In this document: positions 37,602 to 46,783 of the stretch, piece by piece
How the letters are laid out: the number at the start of each line of letters is the position of its first letter
Position numbering within the stretch: position 1 is the first letter of the stretch
NCBI RefSeq assembly: GCF_027924525.1
Contig: NZ_AP027040.1
Span: forward strand, 558,001-622,000
Direction of reading: 5' to 3'
DNA: 64,000 bases
Origin: Aurantimicrobium sp. INA4
GTDB taxonomy: Bacteria > Actinomycetota > Actinomycetes > Actinomycetales > Microbacteriaceae
Translations under genes and position numbers: made by a program
The notes under the pieces: model-generated
Told to the model about the DNA's origin: nothing
Database searches by the model: none
Seen by the model: the letters and a program-made list of their open reading frames with translations, nothing else

Positions 37602-37679
37602 CGGGGCGTAGCTCAGCTTGGCTAGAGCGCCCGCTTTGGGAGCGGGAGGTCGCAGGTTCGAATCCTGTCGCCCCGACCA
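37602..37679 (+). tRNA. tRNA-Pro (TGG)
   Basis: Acceptor CGGGGCG/CGCCCCG, anticodon stem CCCGC/GCGGG, loop TTTGGGA (anticodon TGG), T arm with TTCGAAT. CCA is encoded. The tig start codon follows after 39 bases, so processing from a shared transcript is possible. Confidence 0.96.
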
Positions 37680-37718
37680 CATCCAGATCCACACCATCAC
37701 AAGCAGGAGTACCCCTTC

Positions 37719-39095
37719 GTGAAGACTACGGTCGAAAAAGTAAGCAACACCCGTGCCAAGCTCACCATCACGGTGACCCCAGAAGAGCTCAAGCCAGCTA
37801 TCAAGCACGCGTATGAGCACATCTCTGAGTCGCTCAACGTTCCTGGTTTCCGCAAGGGCAAGGCACCGGCAGCTTTGATCGACCAGCGCGTAGGTCGTAT
37901 GGCTGTGCTCGAGCACGCCGTCAATGAAGGCCTCGAAGGCTACTACCGCAAGGCCGTCGTTGACGAGAAGGTGCGCCCCATGGGGCGCCCCGAAGCAGAC
38001 ATTGTTACCTGGCCAGCTGAGAAGGACTTCTCTGGCGACCTGGTTGTCACCATTGAGGTTGACGTTCGTCCCGAGATCAAGCTTCCTAAGCTTGACGGTC
38101 TCTCCGTAGAGGTTGAGGCAGCAGCAGTATCCAAGGAAGACGTTCAGAAGGAACTTGACGACCTGCGTAGCCGTTTCGGCACCCTCGTCACCGTTGACCG
38201 TCCAGCTAAGAAGGGTGACTTCGCTCAGCTCGACCTGGTTGCCACCATTGGTGGTCAGGAAGTAGACACCGCACAGTCCATCTCCTACGAGGTTGGTTCT
38301 GGCGAGCTCATCGAAGGTATCGACGAGGCTATTGAATCTCTCACCGCTGGTGAGTCCACCACCTTCGAATCCAAACTGCTCGGCGGGGACCACGAGGGTG
38401 AGAAGGCACAGATTGCTGTGACTGTTACCGCTGTTAAGGAGCGCGAGCTTCCTAAGGCAGATGACGACTTTGCTCAGATTGCGTCTGAATTCGACACCAT
38501 TGCTGAACTGACCGAGAGCCTCAAGGCTCAGGCAGAGCAGCGCAAGGTTGCCGTTCAGGCTCGCGAAGCTCGCGAGAAGCTTGTTGACAAGCTCGTCTCC
38601 GAAGCGAAGATTGAAGTTCCTCAGGCACTGATTGATGACGAAGTACACCGTCACCTCGAGGGTGAGGGTCGTCTTGAAGATGACAAGCACCGTGCTGAAG
38701 TTATCGAAGAGACTCAGAAGCTTTTCGCAACCCAGATTCTTCTGGACACCATTGCCGAAGCTGAAGATGTTCAGGTGAGCCAGGATGAGCTCACGCAGTA
38801 CATCATTCAGGGTGCCATGCAGTACCAGATGGATCCTTCAGAGTTTGCCAAGATCCTCACCGACAACAACCAGATTCCTTCCATGGTTGCTGAGGTTGCC
38901 CGTAATAAGGCAGTCAGCATTATCTTGGGCAAGGCCAAGGTTGTTGACACCAAGGGTAAAGCCGTCGATATGAGTGCATTTGCTCTCGTTGAAGACAAGA
39001 AGGCTGACAAGCCCGCAAAGACAGAGAAGACTGACGCAGCTGAGAAGCCTGCGAAGAAGCCTGCTGCGAAGAAGCCCGCAGCGAAGAAGGACTAG
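37719..39095 (+). CDS. tig: trigger factor (ribosome-bound chaperone) with Lys/Ala/Pro tail
   Basis: A 458-residue chaperone. N-terminal ribosome-binding domain with the signature [11 protein letters not shown] near residue 40; central FKBP-type PPIase domain (about 155-240); C-terminal helical domain. The last 35 or so residues are low complexity, alternating Lys, Ala and Pro, and are not part of the chaperone fold. GTG start with AGGAG eight bases upstream. A GAAA-loop terminator follows. Confidence 0.96.
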   Translation: MKTTVEKVSNTRAKLTITVTPEELKPAIKHAYEHISESLNVPGFRKGKAPAALIDQRVGRMAVLEHAVNEGLEGYYRKAVVDEKVRPMGRPEADIVTWPAEKDFSGDLVVTIEVDVRPEIKLPKLDGLSVEVEAAAVSKEDVQKELDDLRSRFGTLVTVDRPAKKGDFAQLDLVATIGGQEVDTAQSISYEVGSGELIEGIDEAIESLTAGESTTFESKLLGGDHEGEKAQIAVTVTAVKERELPKADDDFAQIASEFDTIAELTESLKAQAEQRKVAVQAREAREKLVDKLVSEAKIEVPQALIDDEVHRHLEGEGRLEDDKHRAEVIEETQKLFATQILLDTIAEAEDVQVSQDELTQYIIQGAMQYQMDPSEFAKILTDNNQIPSMVAEVARNKAVSIILGKAKVVDTKGKAVDMSAFALVEDKKADKPAKTEKTDAAEKPAKKPAAKKPAAKKD

Positions 39096-39114
39096 TTCTT
39101 CGAACGAATTAATC

Positions 39115-39144
39115 ACCCCCGCAGGAAACTGCGGGGGTTTTCGT
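39115..39144 (+). terminator. terminator of tig
   Basis: A perfect 10-bp stem ACCCCCGCAG / CTGCGGGGGT closed by a GAAA tetraloop and followed by TTTTCGTTTT. Confidence 0.9.
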
Positions 39145-39149
39145 TTTCG

Positions 39150-39794
39150 CTAAGCGCCGAAGCTCGCCATGAGGTGCTGAACAAAGCTCACTAACAGGCT
39201 CGTTCCCAAGGCGAACATCACAAGAGCAATAATGGCATCGAGTACGCGCCATGAGGTGGGCTTCTTGAATACCGGATCAAGCACGCGTGCGCCAAAGCCC
39301 AGAGTGCTAAACCAGATAATGCTGCCAAGCATTGCTCCTGTGGCAAACCACCACCGGTTTTCTTCGTAGGTGCCGGCAACAGAGCCTATGAGAAGAACTG
39401 TGTCGAGATACACGTGGGGGTTCAGGTAGGTCAGTGCGAGTGCTGTTCCCACAGCAACTTTGAGGCTGACTCTTTTTCCACCGGTGTCTGTGTTGAGAAC
39501 TTCGGGCTTCCAGGCGCGCTTGGCCGCCATCACGCCATAAGTACACAAGAAAACACCACCGACAAGCTCAATGAGTAGGAGCAGCCATTCCAGCTGTTGA
39601 ATAATGGCGCCCAGCCCGGCAACACCTACGGCGATGAGGAGTGCGTCTGAGAGTGCGCATATGGCGACAATGGCAAAAACGTGTTCTTTGCGTAAACCCT
39701 GACGCAGAACATACGCGTTTTGTGCACCAATAGCCACGATGAGGGAGAGTCCAAACCCGAGGCCGGCTAATGCGGCAGCAAGAGTGGGAGTCAT
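39150..39794 (-). CDS. LysE/ArgO-family amino acid exporter
   Basis: A 214-residue membrane protein with about six helices, the conserved opening GFGLSLIVAIGAQNAYVLRQGL and central LTYLNPHVYLDTVLLIGS, both typical of LysE/ArgO exporters of basic amino acids. The ATG at 39794 (MTPTLAAALAG) is chosen because a TACACT -10 ends six bases upstream; an earlier in-frame codon at 39824 gives a non-homologous N-terminus. Confidence 0.93.
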   Translation of the reverse strand: MTPTLAAALAGLGFGLSLIVAIGAQNAYVLRQGLRKEHVFAIVAICALSDALLIAVGVAGLGAIIQQLEWLLLLIELVGGVFLCTYGVMAAKRAWKPEVLNTDTGGKRVSLKVAVGTALALTYLNPHVYLDTVLLIGSVAGTYEENRWWFATGAMLGSIIWFSTLGFGARVLDPVFKKPTSWRVLDAIIALVMFALGTSLLVSFVQHLMASFGA

Positions 39795-39800
39795 TATTTC

Positions 39801-39806
39801 AGTGTA
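39801..39806 (-). promoter_or_regulatory. putative -10 hexamer of the LysE-family gene (leaderless)
   Basis: TACACT on the minus strand ends six bases before the ATG. Confidence 0.45.
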
Positions 39807-39896
39807 CTTCTCAGCACACCTCAAACATTCTCTAAGTCTTTTCTCAGGCAGAACAGATTGACTATGACCAATCCCACCGAACTCTTGGAGTGTGCA

Positions 39897-40154
39897 ATGA
39901 AGTGTCCAACTGACGGAGCAACACTGGTTATGTCCGATCGCTCAGGAGTTGAGATCGACTACTGCCCTGAATGCAGAGGTGTTTGGCTCGACCGTGGTGA
40001 GCTAGACAAGATTCTTGAACGCTCAGTTTCGGCTCCTGCCCCCGCTGCAGCTGCTGCACCACCTCAATACAACGCTCCACCTCAGTACAATTCGTATCCG
40101 CAAAATGGCTACAAGAAAAAGCCGCACAACTGGCTGACAGAAATTTTTGATTAG
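39897..40154 (+). CDS. zinc-ribbon (zf-TFIIB) small protein
   Basis: An 85-residue protein: MKCPTDG ... YCPECRGVWLDRGELDKI is the zf-TFIIB zinc ribbon with four cysteines in two CxxC/CPxx pairs; the rest is Ala/Pro/Tyr-rich (APPQYNAPPQYNSYPQNGY) and ends basic. Function of the family is unknown. The ATG at 39897 has TTGGAG six bases upstream; starts at 39858 (TTG) or 39864 are alternatives that would add 11-13 residues. Confidence 0.8.
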   Translation: MKCPTDGATLVMSDRSGVEIDYCPECRGVWLDRGELDKILERSVSAPAPAAAAAPPQYNAPPQYNSYPQNGYKKKPHNWLTEIFD

Positions 40155-40174
40155 ACCCCACTCCTCATTGGGTA

Positions 40175-40212
40175 GTCGGGCCTCCTTCGTCTCGGGAGGC
40201 CCGACATTTTTT
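40175..40212 (+). terminator. terminator after the zinc-ribbon gene
   Basis: An 11-bp stem GTCGGGCCTCC / GGAGGCCCGAC, nine-base loop, then six T. Confidence 0.9.
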
Positions 40213-40220
40213 AATTCGTG

Positions 40221-40255
40221 CGCCTGGGGCGAACGGCACTCCGCCTGAGGCGAAC
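40221..40255 (+). promoter_or_regulatory. two ClgR-like boxes upstream of clpP1
   Basis: CGCCTGGGGCGAAC (40221-40234) and CGCCTGAGGCGAAC (40242-40255) differ at one base and are offset by 21 bp, two helical turns. On the reverse strand they read GTTCGC-N5-GCG, close to the described ClgR operator that activates clpP1P2 in actinobacteria. No clgR gene is in the window. Confidence 0.55.
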
Positions 40256-40338
40256 ACTGCCGTGTTGAGAGTGTTTGCTCCAGTAGATTGAAAAACATCG
40301 CAAGCGAAATCTCTTGCGGTTGTTGAAATGGAGTTGAC

Positions 40339-40926
40339 ATGGCCGACTTGGTAATGCCGAACAACGTCTTTGAGCGTCTGTTAAAGGACCGCATCATTTG
40401 GTTGGGTTCGGATGTGCGTGACGATAACGCGAATGAGATTTGCGCCAAGATGCTTCTGCTGGCCGCTGAGGATGCAGAGAAAGACATCTACCTTTACATC
40501 AACTCTCCCGGTGGTTCGATCACTGCAGGTATGGCAATCTACGACACCATGCAGTTTGTTCCCAATGACATCGTGACCGTGGGTATTGGTATGGCTGCCT
40601 CGATGGGACAGCTGCTACTGACCTCGGGCACCAAGGGCAAGCGTTACATCACTCCTAACGCTCGTGTTCTACTGCACCAGCCACACGGTGGCTTCGGTGG
40701 TACTGCTTCTGACATCCAGACCCAAGCACAGCTGATCAACTCCATGAAGCAGAGCTTGGCCGAGATCACCGCAGCTCAGACGGGTAAGACTGTTGAGCAG
40801 ATCAACGCAGATGGTGACCGTGACCGTTGGTTCACCGCTCAGGAAGCTCTCGAGTATGGCTTTGTTGACCATGTTCGTGCCTCAGCAAGCGATGTCACCG
40901 GTGGTGGCGGAACCAAGACTGCGTAA
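40339..40926 (+). CDS. clpP1: ATP-dependent Clp protease subunit ClpP1
   Basis: A 195-residue serine protease. Triad: Ser88 in GMAASMG, His113 in LLHQPHGG, Asp162 in GDRDRW. It pairs with ClpP2 in mixed heptameric rings in actinobacteria. GGAGTTGAC precedes the ATG. clpP2 follows after 28 bases. Confidence 0.96.
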   Translation: MADLVMPNNVFERLLKDRIIWLGSDVRDDNANEICAKMLLLAAEDAEKDIYLYINSPGGSITAGMAIYDTMQFVPNDIVTVGIGMAASMGQLLLTSGTKGKRYITPNARVLLHQPHGGFGGTASDIQTQAQLINSMKQSLAEITAAQTGKTVEQINADGDRDRWFTAQEALEYGFVDHVRASASDVTGGGGTKTA

Positions 40927-40954
40927 GCGCCAGAGACAGATTCGAGGACTACAC

Positions 40955-41620
40955 ATGACTATCCCAAACTTTGGCGGAACCGCATTCAATGGAAAGGAAG
41001 CTCCTTCCAGCCGCTATGTTCTTCCTACCTTTGAAGAGCGCACCGCATACGGCTACAAGCGTCAAGACCCCTACGCGAAACTTTTTGAAGACCGCATTAT
41101 CTTCCTGGGTGTCCAGGTTGACGATGCTTCGGCAGATGACGTGATGGCTCAACTTCTGGTACTTGAAAGTCAGGACCCAGACCGTGACATCGTGATGTAC
41201 ATCAACTCTCCCGGTGGATCTTTCACCGCGATGACGGCAATCTACGACACCATGCAGTACATCCGCCCCCAGGTCCAGACAGTGTGCCTCGGCCAAGCAG
41301 CATCAGCTGCGGCTGTGCTGTTGGCAGCAGGTGCTCCCGGTAAGCGTCTTGCTCTGCCTAACGCACGTGTTCTCATTCACCAGCCTGCAACCGGTGATGC
41401 AGGTCGTGGTCAGGCATCAGATATCGAAATCCAGGCCAAGGAAATCATGCGTATGCGTGAATGGCTGGAAGAGACTCTGTCCAAGCACTCGAACCGTTCT
41501 GTTGAACAAGTCAACAAGGACATCGACCGCGACAAGATCCTCTCGGCTGCAGAAGCACTCGAGTATGGACTGATTGACCAGGTTCTTACCTCGCGTAAGA
41601 ACGCTGCTATCGGCGCCTAA
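40955..41620 (+). CDS. clpP2: ATP-dependent Clp protease subunit ClpP2
   Basis: A 221-residue paralogue. Triad: Ser117 in GQAASAAA, His142 in LIHQPATG, Asp193 in DIDRDK. The N-terminal extension of about 25 residues compared with ClpP1 is usual for ClpP2. The ATG at 40955 with CGAGGAC upstream is preferred to an in-frame start inside clpP1 at 40793. Confidence 0.96.
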   Translation: MTIPNFGGTAFNGKEAPSSRYVLPTFEERTAYGYKRQDPYAKLFEDRIIFLGVQVDDASADDVMAQLLVLESQDPDRDIVMYINSPGGSFTAMTAIYDTMQYIRPQVQTVCLGQAASAAAVLLAAGAPGKRLALPNARVLIHQPATGDAGRGQASDIEIQAKEIMRMREWLEETLSKHSNRSVEQVNKDIDRDKILSAAEALEYGLIDQVLTSRKNAAIGA

Positions 41621-41636
41621 GTTCAGTACATTTCAC

Positions 41637-41672
41637 GAAAACCCCGGCTTCGGTCGGGGGTTTTCGCTTTTT
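41637..41672 (+). terminator. terminator of clpP1P2
   Basis: A stem GAAAACCCC / GGGGTTTTC around a short G/C-T-rich loop, followed by GCTTTTT. Confidence 0.8.
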
Positions 41673-41769
41673 CGGCACGCCGACGCCACGCATTCGCAGG
41701 TGAACAGCAACGTCTGTGGTTCGGGTTAGGCTCGAATGTCTCGTATTTCCAGATGAGAAGGAGTTGACC

Positions 41770-43062
41770 ATGGCACGTATCGGCGAAAGCGCTGACCTGC
41801 TCAAGTGTTCCTTCTGTGGAAAAAGCCAGAAGCAGGTAGCCCAGCTCATTGCGGGCCCTGGCGTTTACATCTGCGATGAGTGCGTTGAACTGTGCAACGA
41901 GATTATTGAAGAACGTCTGGCAGAAGCCAACGAAGAGGGCGTTATTGCAGACTTCGATCTGCCCAAGCCTCGTGAAATTTTTGCATTCCTTGAGGAATAC
42001 GTCATTGGTCAAGAACCAGCCAAGAAAGCCCTCTCCGTTGCGGTTTACAACCACTACAAGCGCGTGCGCGCTGGTGAGGGTGTTAAGACAGCAGAAGAAA
42101 AAGCAAACGAAGTTGAGATTGCCAAGAGCAACATCCTCCTGATCGGTCCCACCGGATGTGGAAAGACCTATCTTGCACAAACTCTTGCTCGCCGTCTGAA
42201 TGTTCCGTTCGCTGTTGCTGACGCAACATCGCTGACGGAAGCCGGCTATGTCGGTGAAGACGTCGAGAACATTTTGCTCAAGCTCCTGCAGGCTGCCGAC
42301 TTTGATGTGAAGCGTGCAGAGCAGGGCATCATTTACATCGATGAAATCGACAAGATCTCACGCAAGGCAGAGAACCCCTCGATTACACGTGACGTATCTG
42401 GTGAAGGTGTTCAGCAGGCCCTGCTGAAGATTTTGGAAGGCACTGTTGCCTCCGTTCCGCCACAGGGTGGTCGTAAGCACCCCAACCAGGAATTCATTCA
42501 ACTCGACACCACCAACGTGCTCTTCATCGTTGCCGGTGCATTCGCGGGGCTGGAAGACATCATTCAGTCTCGTGCAGGAAAGACCGGTATCGGTTTTGGT
42601 GCTCCACTGCAGAGCAAGGATGAAGCACGTGACTTCTTTGCAGAGGTACTGCCGGAAGACCTCCACAAGTTCGGTCTAATCCCTGAATTCATTGGCCGTC
42701 TTCCCGTTATTGCGACAGTGTCGCCACTAGATCGCAGTGCCCTCATCGACATTCTGACGGAACCCAAGAACGCTCTGGTCAAGCAATACCAGCGCATGTT
42801 TGCTCTGGATGATGTTGAGTTGGAATTTGAACCTGCAGCACTGGATGCCATCGCTGACTTGGCCGTCCTGCGCCAGACCGGTGCACGTGGTTTGCGGGCC
42901 ATCTTGGAGAACGTCCTCGGGCCCATCATGTTCGAAGTTCCATCAACAGACCAGATTCATAAGGTCATCATCACGGCAGAGTGCGTCACCGAAAATGCTG
43001 CCCCGACCGTTGTTCCCCGCTTGAGCTCAGCTGTGATTGAGCCAGAAGAACGCACAGCCTGA
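41770..43062 (+). CDS. clpX: ATP-dependent protease ATPase subunit ClpX
   Basis: A 430-residue AAA+ unfoldase that feeds ClpP1P2. N-terminal zinc-binding domain with Cys13, Cys16, Cys35 and Cys38; Walker A GPTGCGKT at 126-133; Walker [11 protein letters not shown]; pore loop GYVGED; ClpP-binding loop around [13 protein letters not shown], where the usual IGF is present. AGAAGGAG precedes the ATG. The upstream in-frame start at 41716 is rejected. It is separated from clpP2 by a terminator. Confidence 0.97.
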   Translation: MARIGESADLLKCSFCGKSQKQVAQLIAGPGVYICDECVELCNEIIEERLAEANEEGVIADFDLPKPREIFAFLEEYVIGQEPAKKALSVAVYNHYKRVRAGEGVKTAEEKANEVEIAKSNILLIGPTGCGKTYLAQTLARRLNVPFAVADATSLTEAGYVGEDVENILLKLLQAADFDVKRAEQGIIYIDEIDKISRKAENPSITRDVSGEGVQQALLKILEGTVASVPPQGGRKHPNQEFIQLDTTNVLFIVAGAFAGLEDIIQSRAGKTGIGFGAPLQSKDEARDFFAEVLPEDLHKFGLIPEFIGRLPVIATVSPLDRSALIDILTEPKNALVKQYQRMFALDDVELEFEPAALDAIADLAVLRQTGARGLRAILENVLGPIMFEVPSTDQIHKVIITAECVTENAAPTVVPRLSSAVIEPEERTA

Positions 43063-43171
43063 TAACATTCTTCTAACCTAATTTATTTAGGTGTAAGCGA
43101 CTGCCGAGCCCGGCCCACGCTTCGCGGACAACTAGGTGTTGTCTATTTCGCGAAAGTGTCCCGAGGGAAAT

Positions 43172-44122
43172 ATGAGCAACGCATCACCGTCTAGTTCTCT
43201 TGAACTGAGTATTGGCGTGCCCTTTTCCTTTGAGGTTTACCCACCACGCAACCCTGAACTCCGAGATGCACTGCACGCAACCATCTTGGAACTTGCTGCA
43301 TCCGGTCCAGATTTCATCTCCGTTACATATGGAGCAGGTGGTTCCTCTCGTGATGCCACCTTGGAGTGCGTGAAATTCATTCTGGAAAACACTGATGTTG
43401 AGCCGATGGCGCATCTCACCTGTGTTGCTGAGTCCTATCAGGGCGCAAATGAGCTCGTGCGGACATTTCTTGACTCTGGTGTCCGTTCTTTCCTCGCCTT
43501 GCGTGGAGACCCACCACAGGGAACGCAGGAAGGCGAGGACTTCCTCGGAGACTTAGGTAGCGCAGCGGAACTTACCCAGCTCATTCACCGTGTTCAAGCA
43601 GAACGTGAACCATTCGTGTTCGTGGAAGAACCCAGATGGCATGCCGGTGCAACACGTCTGAGCCAAAAGCGTGAGTTTGTTCGTATTGGTGTTGCTGCAT
43701 TCCCAAATGGGCATCCTCAGTCACGCTCGAAGACCCAAGACATTGATGTTTTGCTGGCCAAAGAAGCTGCGGGAGCAAACCTGGCAATCACCCAGTTGTT
43801 CTTCCACGCAGATGACTACCTTTCCTTCGCCCAGAAGGCGAAGGAGGCAGGTCTGAGAATGCCCATCATTCCGGGCATCATGCCGGTGATTAGCCCCGGA
43901 CGTTTGCGTCGCATGATCGAGATCTCTGGGGAAGATATGCCCAGTGATTTGGAGATTGCTCTTGAAATTGAGCCCACAGTTGAAGGTCAGCGTGAGATTG
44001 GTGTTGAGCACGCAGTTAACTTAGCTCGTGAGCTCATGGCTGGGGGAGCGCCCGGTATTCACTTGTATGCCTTCAACCAAAGCGGACCGGTATTAGATGT
44101 TCTGCGTAGGCTTGAAGCCTAA
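43172..44122 (+). CDS. metF: methylenetetrahydrofolate reductase MetF
   Basis: A 316-residue FAD-dependent barrel enzyme that makes 5-methyl-THF for methionine synthesis. FSFEVYPPRN near the N-terminus holds the catalytic Glu; SVTYGAGGSSRDAT, HLTCV and LALRGDPP line the flavin site; AGANLAITQLFF is typical. GAGGGAAAT precedes the ATG at 43172. The 109 bases upstream contain only a weak TAA-rich hairpin and no recognised riboswitch. Confidence 0.95.
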   Translation: MSNASPSSSLELSIGVPFSFEVYPPRNPELRDALHATILELAASGPDFISVTYGAGGSSRDATLECVKFILENTDVEPMAHLTCVAESYQGANELVRTFLDSGVRSFLALRGDPPQGTQEGEDFLGDLGSAAELTQLIHRVQAEREPFVFVEEPRWHAGATRLSQKREFVRIGVAAFPNGHPQSRSKTQDIDVLLAKEAAGANLAITQLFFHADDYLSFAQKAKEAGLRMPIIPGIMPVISPGRLRRMIEISGEDMPSDLEIALEIEPTVEGQREIGVEHAVNLARELMAGGAPGIHLYAFNQSGPVLDVLRRLEA

Positions 44123-44137
44123 AGTTTGAGATAAATA

Positions 44138-44173
44138 AAAGGCCCGCACGCTGTATTCAGCATGCGGGCCTTT
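44138..44173. terminator. bidirectional terminator between metF and lexA
   Basis: Outer 11-bp stem AAAGGCCCGCA / TGCGGGCCTTT plus inner GCTG/CAGC stem. Flanking A- and T-runs allow function on both strands for the convergent genes. Confidence 0.85.
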
Positions 44174-44186
44174 AGTTTGTGGAGGT

Positions 44187-44861
44187 TTAGACCGAACGAA
44201 GAACCGTGACGACCTTGCCCATGATGGTGGCGTGGTCTCCCAGGATTGGTTCGTAGTTGCTGTTGCGAGGAAGCAACCAGGTGTGGCCATCACGTTGCCG
44301 GAAAACTTTGACCGTTGCTTCATCATCAAGAAGAGCAGCAACAATGTCACCGTTTTCTGCTGTCTGTTGACGACGCACGACGACGAAGTCACCATCGCAG
44401 ATTGCTGCGTCAATCATCGACTCACCTTTGACCTTGAGCATGAAGAGTTCACCGTCGCCAACAAGCTGCCGAGGCAGCGCCATCGTGTCTTCAGTGTTCT
44501 GCTCAGCAGTGATGGGACCACCTGCGGCAATTTGGCCTACAAGTGGAACCTGAACCGCTTCACCTAGGGGGATGATGTTGTCTGCCACGGGAGCGACTTG
44601 ACGAGGAGTTGATCCCTGGCCGAGAACCTCAAGGGCGCGAGGAAGTTTGGGGTCACGGCGAATGTAACCACCGAGTTCTAGCTGTTGGAGCTGATAGGTC
44701 ACACTCGCCAATGAGGACAGACCAACTGCATCCCCGATTTCTTGCATGGAAGGGGGGTAGCTGTTTTGGTCAATGTACGCGGTGATGACGTCGAGGATAA
44801 GTTGCTGCTTTGCGCTCAGCCCTTTGCGACGTTTGCTTGTGCCAGCTGCTGTCTCAGTCAT
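44187..44861 (-). CDS. lexA: SOS repressor LexA
   Basis: A 224-residue repressor. Winged helix-turn-helix at about 14-75 ([38 protein letters not shown]). Cleavage bond Ala113-Gly114 (GQIAAGGP), catalytic Ser148 in GESM and Lys185 in TVKVF. The ATG at 44861 fits homologues; the codon at 44900 adds unrelated residues. It is divergent from the LysM gene, the arrangement known from lexA-chiZ/divS in other actinobacteria. Confidence 0.97.
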   Translation of the reverse strand: MTETAAGTSKRRKGLSAKQQLILDVITAYIDQNSYPPSMQEIGDAVGLSSLASVTYQLQQLELGGYIRRDPKLPRALEVLGQGSTPRQVAPVADNIIPLGEAVQVPLVGQIAAGGPITAEQNTEDTMALPRQLVGDGELFMLKVKGESMIDAAICDGDFVVVRRQQTAENGDIVAALLDDEATVKVFRQRDGHTWLLPRNSNYEPILGDHATIMGKVVTVLRSV

Positions 44862-45025
44862 GGCTTTTTCCGATCTGTCTGGGAGTGTTCCAATCCACAA
44901 ACCGGAATGTCCGTGGCTGGTGATGAACTATCTCCATTACCGAAAGAGTATTCGAAATATGCGAAGAAAACAAACACATATTCGAAAATTCCGCAAGTAA
45001 TGTCCAAAAAACCTTCAATATCTAC

Positions 45026-45071
45026 TTGACATTGAGGAAATACGAATATATCTTCGAAATATATCTTCGAA
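45026..45071 (+). promoter_or_regulatory. promoter of the LysM gene with overlapping LexA boxes
   Basis: TTGACA (45026-45031) and TATCTT (45049-45054) are spaced by 17 bases. The word TACGAATATATCTTCGAA (45041-45058) covers the -10. Its right arm TTCGAA is shared with a second inverted repeat, CGAA-N7-TTCG, ending at 45069. LexA binding here would block transcription of the LysM gene; the lexA start is 180 bases away on the other side. Confidence 0.85.
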
Positions 45072-45127
45072 TCGGGTTCTCCCGGCCGAGAGCCCGATTC
45101 GAGATAAAACAGGAAAAGGAGAATCTC

Positions 45128-45580
45128 ATGAGCGCAGTACTCGCATTCACCGCACCAATTCACCGCCCCGTCGAACCTGACTACATTGACGAGCCATGCA
45201 GCGAAGCTGGCAGTGTCCGTGGCTCCGGTCACACTAACAATGTGACTTACGTAAACTTTCTTCCTGCAGCTACCCCCACTACTCGTCTTCGCATCACTAA
45301 GCGTGGTCGTCGGGTTCTCACAGCACTCGTCGCGCTTCCTCTTGTGATCGGCGCCCTTGTCGCTGCACTCAACAGCGGTGGTGCTGTGGCGACTGCTGAA
45401 GGAGCATCACAAGATTTCACATACGTGACCTTGTCCTCTGGTGAGACCCTGTGGCACCTGGCTGCTGAAATCGCACCCAACGCTGACCCACGTGACGTTG
45501 TGGCAGAGATTGTCTCGCTGAACAACCTAGAAGGTCCAGTTCAGGCAGGACAAAAGATCGCTCTACCCGCAGGTTACTAA
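45128..45580 (+). CDS. LysM-domain membrane protein, SOS-controlled division inhibitor candidate
   Basis: A 150-residue protein: cytoplasmic N-terminal part of about 60 residues, one membrane helix (VLTALVALPLVIGALVAALNSGG, about 64-86), then an external LysM domain (TYVTLSSGETLWHLAAEIAP ... GQKIALPAGY). Divergence from lexA and the LexA box on its promoter match the ChiZ (Rv2719c), DivS and YneA group of SOS division inhibitors. No separate hydrolase domain is visible. AAAGGAG precedes the ATG. Confidence 0.85.
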   Translation: MSAVLAFTAPIHRPVEPDYIDEPCSEAGSVRGSGHTNNVTYVNFLPAATPTTRLRITKRGRRVLTALVALPLVIGALVAALNSGGAVATAEGASQDFTYVTLSSGETLWHLAAEIAPNADPRDVVAEIVSLNNLEGPVQAGQKIALPAGY

Positions 45581-45607
45581 GTCACATATTCCTGCATTCT
45601 TCTTTTC

Positions 45608-45639
45608 GAACGCCGGCTCCTAGAAGGGGGTCGGCGTTC
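45608..45639 (+). terminator. terminator of the LysM gene
   Basis: An 8-bp stem GAACGCCG / CGGCGTTC with a 16-base loop, then TTCCTTTCTTT. Confidence 0.7.
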
Positions 45640-45657
45640 TTCCTTTCTTTCACGGCT

Positions 45658-45663
45658 TAAACT
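45658..45663 (+). promoter_or_regulatory. putative -10 hexamer of hisC (leaderless)
   Basis: TAAACT lies exactly six bases before the hisC GTG start. Confidence 0.5.
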
Positions 45664-45669
45664 GAAGAG

Positions 45670-46764
45670 GTGACTTCTCTTGACGACCTCCCCATTCGCG
45701 ACGACCTTCGGGGCCTCAAGCCTTATGGCGCTCCTCAAGAGCACGTGCGCGTGGAGCTCAACGTCAACGAAAACACACACCCAGTACCACCGCAGGTTGT
45801 TGAAGACATCATGGGGCGAATTCATATAGCTCTGGGGCGAATCAACCGATACCCAGATCGTGAATTCACCGAACTGCGCAAGGCACTAGCCACCTATTTG
45901 GGTCACGGGCTGACAGCTGAGAACATCTGGGCGGCAAACGGATCGAATGAGGTCATTCAGCAGCTACTCCAGGCATTTGGCGGCCCTGGCCGTTCGTTGC
46001 TGGCATTTCCTCCTACCTACTCCATGCACTCCATCATTGCCTCTGGGACAGGCACGCAGTGGATTCCTGCTCAGCGTGATGCTGACTTTGAGATTTCCCC
46101 TTCAACGGCGGTTGCAGCCATCAAGGAACACAAGCCTGACATCGTGTTCTTCTGCACCCCCAACAACCCCACAGGAACCCCAGTCTCGCTAGAAACTATT
46201 GCTGCGGCCTATGACGCGACCGATGGCATTGTTTTCGTTGATGAGGCTTATGCCGAGTTTGCGCCTGAAGGTGAGCCCAGTGCGTTGACATTGTTGTCTG
46301 GTCGTCCACGCCTGGTCATCTCTCGCACCATGAGTAAAGCTTTTGCCTTTGCTGGTGCTCGCTTGGGGTATCTAGCTGCTGATCCTGCAGTGACCGATGC
46401 TCTTCGCTTGGTTCGTTTGCCCTACCACCTCTCTGCACTGACGCAGGCAGCTGCGGAAGGCGCACTGGCGCACACTCCAGCAATGCTGGCGATGGTCGAT
46501 GACATTCGTTCTCAACGAGACCGCCTCGTCACTGATCTCACTGCCCTCGGATACACGCCATATCCCTCAAGTGCGAACTTCGTTCTCTTTGGTGGGGTTC
46601 GTGATCCTCAGGATGTGTTTGAGAAACTCCTAGCTCAAGGAATCATCATCCGTGACATCGGTATGCCCCATCACTTACGTGTAACGGCTGGTACGGAAGC
46701 AGAAACCACCGAATTCTTGGACGCACTAGCAGCCATTGATGGCTCGATTAATGGCGCTCTTTAA
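45670..46764 (+). CDS. hisC: histidinol-phosphate aminotransferase HisC
   Basis: A 364-residue PLP class I/II aminotransferase. LNVNENTHPVPP, the AANGSNEVIQQLLQAFGGPG cofactor loop, CTPNNPTGTP, VDEAYAEFAP, and SRTMSKAFAFAGARLGY with the PLP lysine are all present. GTG start. First gene of the his cluster in the window; hisD is not seen upstream, only the LysM gene. Confidence 0.95.
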   Translation: MTSLDDLPIRDDLRGLKPYGAPQEHVRVELNVNENTHPVPPQVVEDIMGRIHIALGRINRYPDREFTELRKALATYLGHGLTAENIWAANGSNEVIQQLLQAFGGPGRSLLAFPPTYSMHSIIASGTGTQWIPAQRDADFEISPSTAVAAIKEHKPDIVFFCTPNNPTGTPVSLETIAAAYDATDGIVFVDEAYAEFAPEGEPSALTLLSGRPRLVISRTMSKAFAFAGARLGYLAADPAVTDALRLVRLPYHLSALTQAAAEGALAHTPAMLAMVDDIRSQRDRLVTDLTALGYTPYPSSANFVLFGGVRDPQDVFEKLLAQGIIIRDIGMPHHLRVTAGTEAETTEFLDALAAIDGSINGAL

Positions 46765-46771
46765 GCTCCAC

Positions 46772-46777
46772 TAAACT
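46772..46777 (+). promoter_or_regulatory. putative -10 hexamer of hisB (leaderless, internal promoter)
   Basis: TAAACT lies exactly six bases before the hisB ATG, in the 19-base gap after hisC. A GGAG directly before the ATG is too close for a usual Shine-Dalgarno. Confidence 0.45.
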
Positions 46778-46783
46778 GGAGCT

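Noticed and set aside
37521-38690. 389-codon open frame on the minus strand across tRNA-Pro and tig
   Set aside because: It is the antisense shadow of tig codon usage, spans a tRNA gene, and its translation has no recognisable domain, while tig is certain on the plus strand.
43063-43171. Riboswitch (SAM or cobalamin) in front of metF
   Set aside because: No conserved boxes are present; only a short ACCTAA/TTAGGT hairpin that may be a weak clpX terminator.
44949-44995. Two further TTCGAAA words (44951 and 44981) as extra LexA boxes for lexA
   Set aside because: Only one arm of each matches; the opposite arm TTCG is missing at the right spacing. They may be half-sites but are not supportable as boxes.
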